The notes under the pieces were generated by a model. It saw only the letters and a list, made by a program, of their open reading frames with translations. It was not told the origin of the DNA and ran no database searches. Shown here piece by piece: positions 60,947 through 64,000 of a DNA stretch of 64,000 nucleotides. The first letter of the stretch is position 1. Each line of letters begins with the position of its first letter. Location: assembly GCF_026262505.1 (NCBI RefSeq), contig NC_067203.1, positions 20,131,411 through 20,195,410 on the forward strand, read 5' to 3'. The stretch comes from Trichomonas vaginalis G3 (lineage: Eukaryota; Parabasalia; Trichomonadida; Trichomonadidae). Made by a program: the position numbers and the translations under genes.

Positions 60947-61660
60947 GTTCCGCATTGATAACTTGAACGCGGAAGTTTGACCGACAAGAGTGTATTGTGC
61001 ACTCCTGTCGGTCGCAGTGTCTCATTCTGGGAGACATTGCCTCTGCATGTCTCCCAGAATGGACAATGTTCCGCATTGATAACTTGAACGCGGAAGTTTG
61101 ACCGACAAGAGTGTATTGTGCACTCCTGTCGGTCGCAGTGTCTCATTCTGGGAGACATTGCCTCTGCATGTCTCCCAGAATGGAACAATGTTCCGCATTG
61201 ATAACTTGAACGCGGAAGTTTGACCGACAAGAGTGCATTATCCAATCTTTTTTGTCATATACCTCAACCCACAAAGACAAAACCTTACATAAAATAGGTA
61301 AACTTTGGTTTTCACTTAATAATGTTTATTTTTAATTTTTTGTTCTTTATATAACTTTTTCTTCTACTAAACTATTTTACAGACTCTACTGAGCTATCCT
61401 CACATATATACCTGTGACAATAACACATATATACTCCCTTCATATTCTGATCTCATGACATATTACAGCACAAACTATAATTATACAACATACCTCATAA
61501 AGTCTGATTTTACCCCTATCTAAGCGTTCAAAACCTATTTTCCCCGCGTAATCTGATTCTTCTGGCTCTGCTGATTCGATTTCTGCTGTCAGATCGTGAA
61601 AATATGCATCACACAATGAGATAAACACAAAATACACAACTTAATATTTTCCTTAAAATT
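60947..61660. repeat. Left arm of a large inverted repeat
   Basis: Pairs with 61885 onward; positions of matching bases sum to 123545 over the inner 400 bp. The outer part is 121-122-bp tandem units beginning GTTCCGCATTGATAACTTGA at 60947, 61068 and 61190. Each unit holds stems TTCCGC/GCGGAA, GACCGACA/TGTCGGTC and GGGAGACAT/ATGTCTCCC. Confidence 0.9.
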
Positions 61661-61884
61661 TCTCTTCAAGTTCATACTGAAACAACATCTTTTTTTGAAA
61701 ATACAATTTTTTCAAAAAATGTATGAATTCAAAAGTGCATACTATATCTAGTCATTACCCAACATTAATTTTGTATTTTAGTTTTTAAGATATTCATTTT
61801 ATTATACGTCTTATTCAGAAAATTAAATATATTTGTGAGGGAAAACGGAGGAAATAATAAATATGTCAAGATCGAGGAATTGAC

Positions 61885-62580
61885 AATTTTAAGGAAAATA
61901 TTAAGTTGTGTATTTTGTGTTTATCTCATTGTGTGATGCATATTTTCACGATCTGACAGCAGAAATCGAATCAGCAGAGCCAGAAGAATCAGATTACGCG
62001 GGGAAAATAGGTTTTGAACGCTTAGATAGGGGTAAAATCAGACTTTATGAGGTATGTTGTATAATTATAGTTTGTGCTGTAATATGTCATGAGATCAGAA
62101 TATGAAGGGAGTATATATGTGTTATTGTCACAGGTATATATGTGAGGATAGCTCAGTAGAGTCTGTAAAATAGTTTAGTAGAAGAAAAAGTTATATAAAG
62201 AACAAAAAATTAAAAATAAACATTATTAAGTGAAAACCAAAGTTTACCTATTTTATGTAAGGTTTTGTCTTTGTGGGTTGAGGTATATGACAAAAAAGAT
62301 TGGATAATGCACTCTTGTCGGTCAAACTTCCGCGTTCAAGTTATCAATGCGGAACATTGTTCCATTCTGGGAGACATGCAGAGGCAATGTCTCCCAGGAT
62401 GAGACACTGCGACCGACAGGAGTGCACAATACACTCTTGTCGGTCAAACTTCCGCGTTCAAGTTATCAATGCGGAACAGTGTCTCATTCTGGGAGACATG
62501 CAGAGGCAATGTCTCCCAGGATGAGACACTGCGACCGACAGGAGTGCATAATGCACTCTTGTCGGTCAAAAGTTCCCCAA
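61885..62580. repeat. Right arm of the large inverted repeat
   Basis: Inverted copy of the left arm; a 65-codon frame starting MYFVFISLCDAYFHDLTAEI occurs identically in both arms (61440-61637 on -, 61908-62105 on +). The 122-bp units are repeated here in the opposite order, then decay after about 62575 into a diverged third unit. The spacer 61661-61884 (224 bp) is unique. Confidence 0.9.
61908..62105 (+). CDS. 65-aa frame in the inverted-repeat arm (uncertain)
   Basis: Identical frames in both arms (also 61440-61637 on -). Sequence MYFVFISLCDAYFHDLTAEI then an acidic segment and hydrophobic end (CCIIIVCAVICHEIRI) could be a membrane segment. Identity between arms follows from arm duplication and is no proof of coding. 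Confidence 0.25.
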   Translation: MYFVFISLCDAYFHDLTAEIESAEPEESDYAGKIGFERLDRGKIRLYEVCCIIIVCAVICHEIRI

Positions 62581-63463
62581 TCAACTTCTGATTGAGCAAA
62601 ATTGTATCATTATCTGAGGCATGCACTAGCAATGTCTCCCAGAATGAGATATTAAGACTGGCATCAATAAAGCTTTTTATATAGTTGAAACTAGATTCAT
62701 TCTTCATAGCGTTCAAATTTTTATTAGAAATAATGTAGTTAATGCTAAAATTGTAGTATTTACGTAGTGATAATCATATTCATACTGTAATTCATGTGAT
62801 TATAATGCAAACCCACTAAGTAATTCTTTTGCTAAATTGAAATTGAAAATTTGATTATGCCATTTTGAGGTCGATGTATTAAATGTAAAACATTTTTCAT
62901 ATGAGAATGCAAAATCCAAAGACTTTTCTATTTGTTAAGTTGCTTGAATCGTGAATTTGGAATTTTTATCAAAATATGGGCAAATAAGCTCGGCGTTGTC
63001 ACACATTCACTCCCCCTGAAGTTGTGCTTTAATCAGAAGTCATGCTATTTTTCCAAATTTTTTCAAAATAGAGAAAATGATGAAAAATCTCTCATTTATT
63101 ACATTCAAAATTTTAAATTTGAATTTTTTTTGGAAAATTTGTGATTCAAATTTCAATTTCTCCAAGTAAAACTGAAAATATTAACAGATCAAATCATAGA
63201 ATTAACTTATCAAATTGTTGTATTCATTTCTTGCGATAATTCGTTCAAAAGCTTTGTTTAAATCTATTTATTTTAATAATAAAAATAGATAGATCTCCGC
63301 TATGAAAACATGATACCATGCTGATATGAAATATGAGTTAACATATAATTAAAAAGTTTCTACAATTAATAAGAAATTTATTACTAACTCTTTATTTTAA
63401 CTATATTGAAACTTTTTATATGCATTCTGGCCAGTAAAGATCCAGAGAACCACATCTGCATCA
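62581..63463. other. Spacer, diverged repeat unit then AT-rich DNA
   Basis: The first 80 bases are a decayed third 122-bp unit (CAATCAACTTCTGATTG stem replacing the usual one). The remainder is AT-rich without features. Confidence 0.4.
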
Positions 63464-63530
63464 ATTTATGCTGAAGATTTCTGGATTTCATTACTCTTTT
63501 GAAAGACATCCAGATATCTTCAGCATAAAT
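63464..63530. repeat. Hairpin D, 23-bp stem
   Basis: ATTTATGCTGAAGATTTCTG plus GAT (63464-63486) pairs with 63508-63530 with one mismatch. It precedes copy R of the hairpin-rich element and may belong to it. Confidence 0.75.
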
Positions 63531-63639
63531 GAATTACATACATGTTCTCTCGCTCTTTGTGAACCACCTACCACAACAAAATTACCTTAGGGCAAAGTTC
63601 GGCTGAAGTCTCCCATATGATGAGAAAGAAACTTTAGAG

Positions 63640-64000
63640 CAGCTTGCCATATCCGACTAATTACACAATCCCTAGCCCTTTGGGGACTATGGAGCTGTAG
63701 TAAAAGTATTATAAGGCAAAGTCCTTCCGAGGCCTCTCATCAAATGCGAGACTTCGGAAGGACTTTGCCTCATTCGAGTAATTCTACATTCCTGGGACGT
63801 TAAGGACCAGGAAGCAGCAGTATAAAGTATGAGGGCAATGACGTATAACTAATATCTCAATAAACGCAGTATCCATGCAGCCTAGCTACTATACCATTGC
63901 AGCTAGGCTGCATAGATATTGCGCTTCTGGCTTGCAGAACTCTCATGGTAGACTAAGCGGAGATCTGATGCTGAAATCACTTGCTGATGTGGATGGAGCA
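63640..64000 (+). repeat. Hairpin-rich element, copy R (runs off the window)
   Basis: Colinear with the complement of 39752-40150. Hairpin C' at 63714-63770 (AGGCAAAGTCCTTCCGA against TCGGAAGGACTTTGCCT), hairpin B' at 63863-63927 (ATGCAGCCTAGCT against AGCTAGGCTGCAT), and the start of A' (GCTGATGTGGATGG) at 63983, cut by the window end. Linkers match copy L, for example GCGCTTCTGGCTTGCAGA. Confidence 0.75.

Noticed and set aside
60589-61245. 218-aa reverse-strand frame with cysteine-rich repeats
   Set aside because: It follows the tandem units exactly and changes frame with unit length; fortuitous open frame in a repeat.
39752-64000. Reading the two inverted hairpin copies as ends of one 24-kb transposon
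   Set aside because: Orientation fits, but they are strongly diverged from each other while the Polinton and other insertions between them are young; independent family members are simpler.

Overview
The window looks like nuclear DNA of a parabasalid (trichomonad) protist. The signs are AT-rich DNA with long mostly uninterrupted genes, several DUF3447/ankyrin proteins, an AIG1/GIMAP-like GTPase, a DUF1801 protein of bacterial type, eukaryotic tRNAs with T-run terminators, a 25-nt intron and a Polinton/Maverick element. Species is not decided from sequence alone.

Layout. 1-5.55 kb: 3' end of an unknown gene, decayed coding relics, then a DUF3447/ankyrin gene whose ankyrin array has been split and amplified with a 37-bp minisatellite. 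7.1-22.6 kb: gene-rich part with a RasGAP-like protein, a Ski2/Mtr4-type RNA helicase lacking a visible start, tRNA-Ser(ACT), a 1319-aa helical protein, a DUF1801 protein, tRNA-Met, an AIG1-like GTPase, an ankyrin protein with a 25-nt intron, and a small helical protein. 23-32 kb: a coiled-coil cytoskeleton-like protein, a nucleoplasmin-like small protein, a TTAA-flanked non-autonomous transposon, and a highly expressed two-domain adenosine deaminase. 33.6-38.6 kb: a duplicated 5' end of a DUF3447/ankyrin gene flanking two reverse-strand genes (one UBX-like), then the long copy with two in-frame stops.

39.7-64 kb is accessory DNA: two inverted, diverged copies of a hairpin-rich element whose stems appear to have changed in compensating pairs (39.75-40.15 and 63.6-64 kb), a second TTAA-flanked element (40.4-41.9), tRNA-Arg(TCT), a 14.5-kb Polinton with 6-bp target duplication (42651-57145), a TA-flanked mariner-like element (57.56-58.83), a minisatellite, and a large inverted repeat whose arms end in ~122-bp tandem units (60.9-62.6).

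How parts relate: the cellular genes are independent housekeeping or family genes with no shared pathway visible. Polinton genes form two converging blocks (capsid/packaging side on +, integrase/polymerase side on -) with common AT-rich leaders; the polymerase gene is broken, so this copy is a recent fossil. The best candidates for something undescribed are the covarying hairpin element, the ankyrin-minisatellite composite array and the phage-fibre-like protein inside the Polinton.
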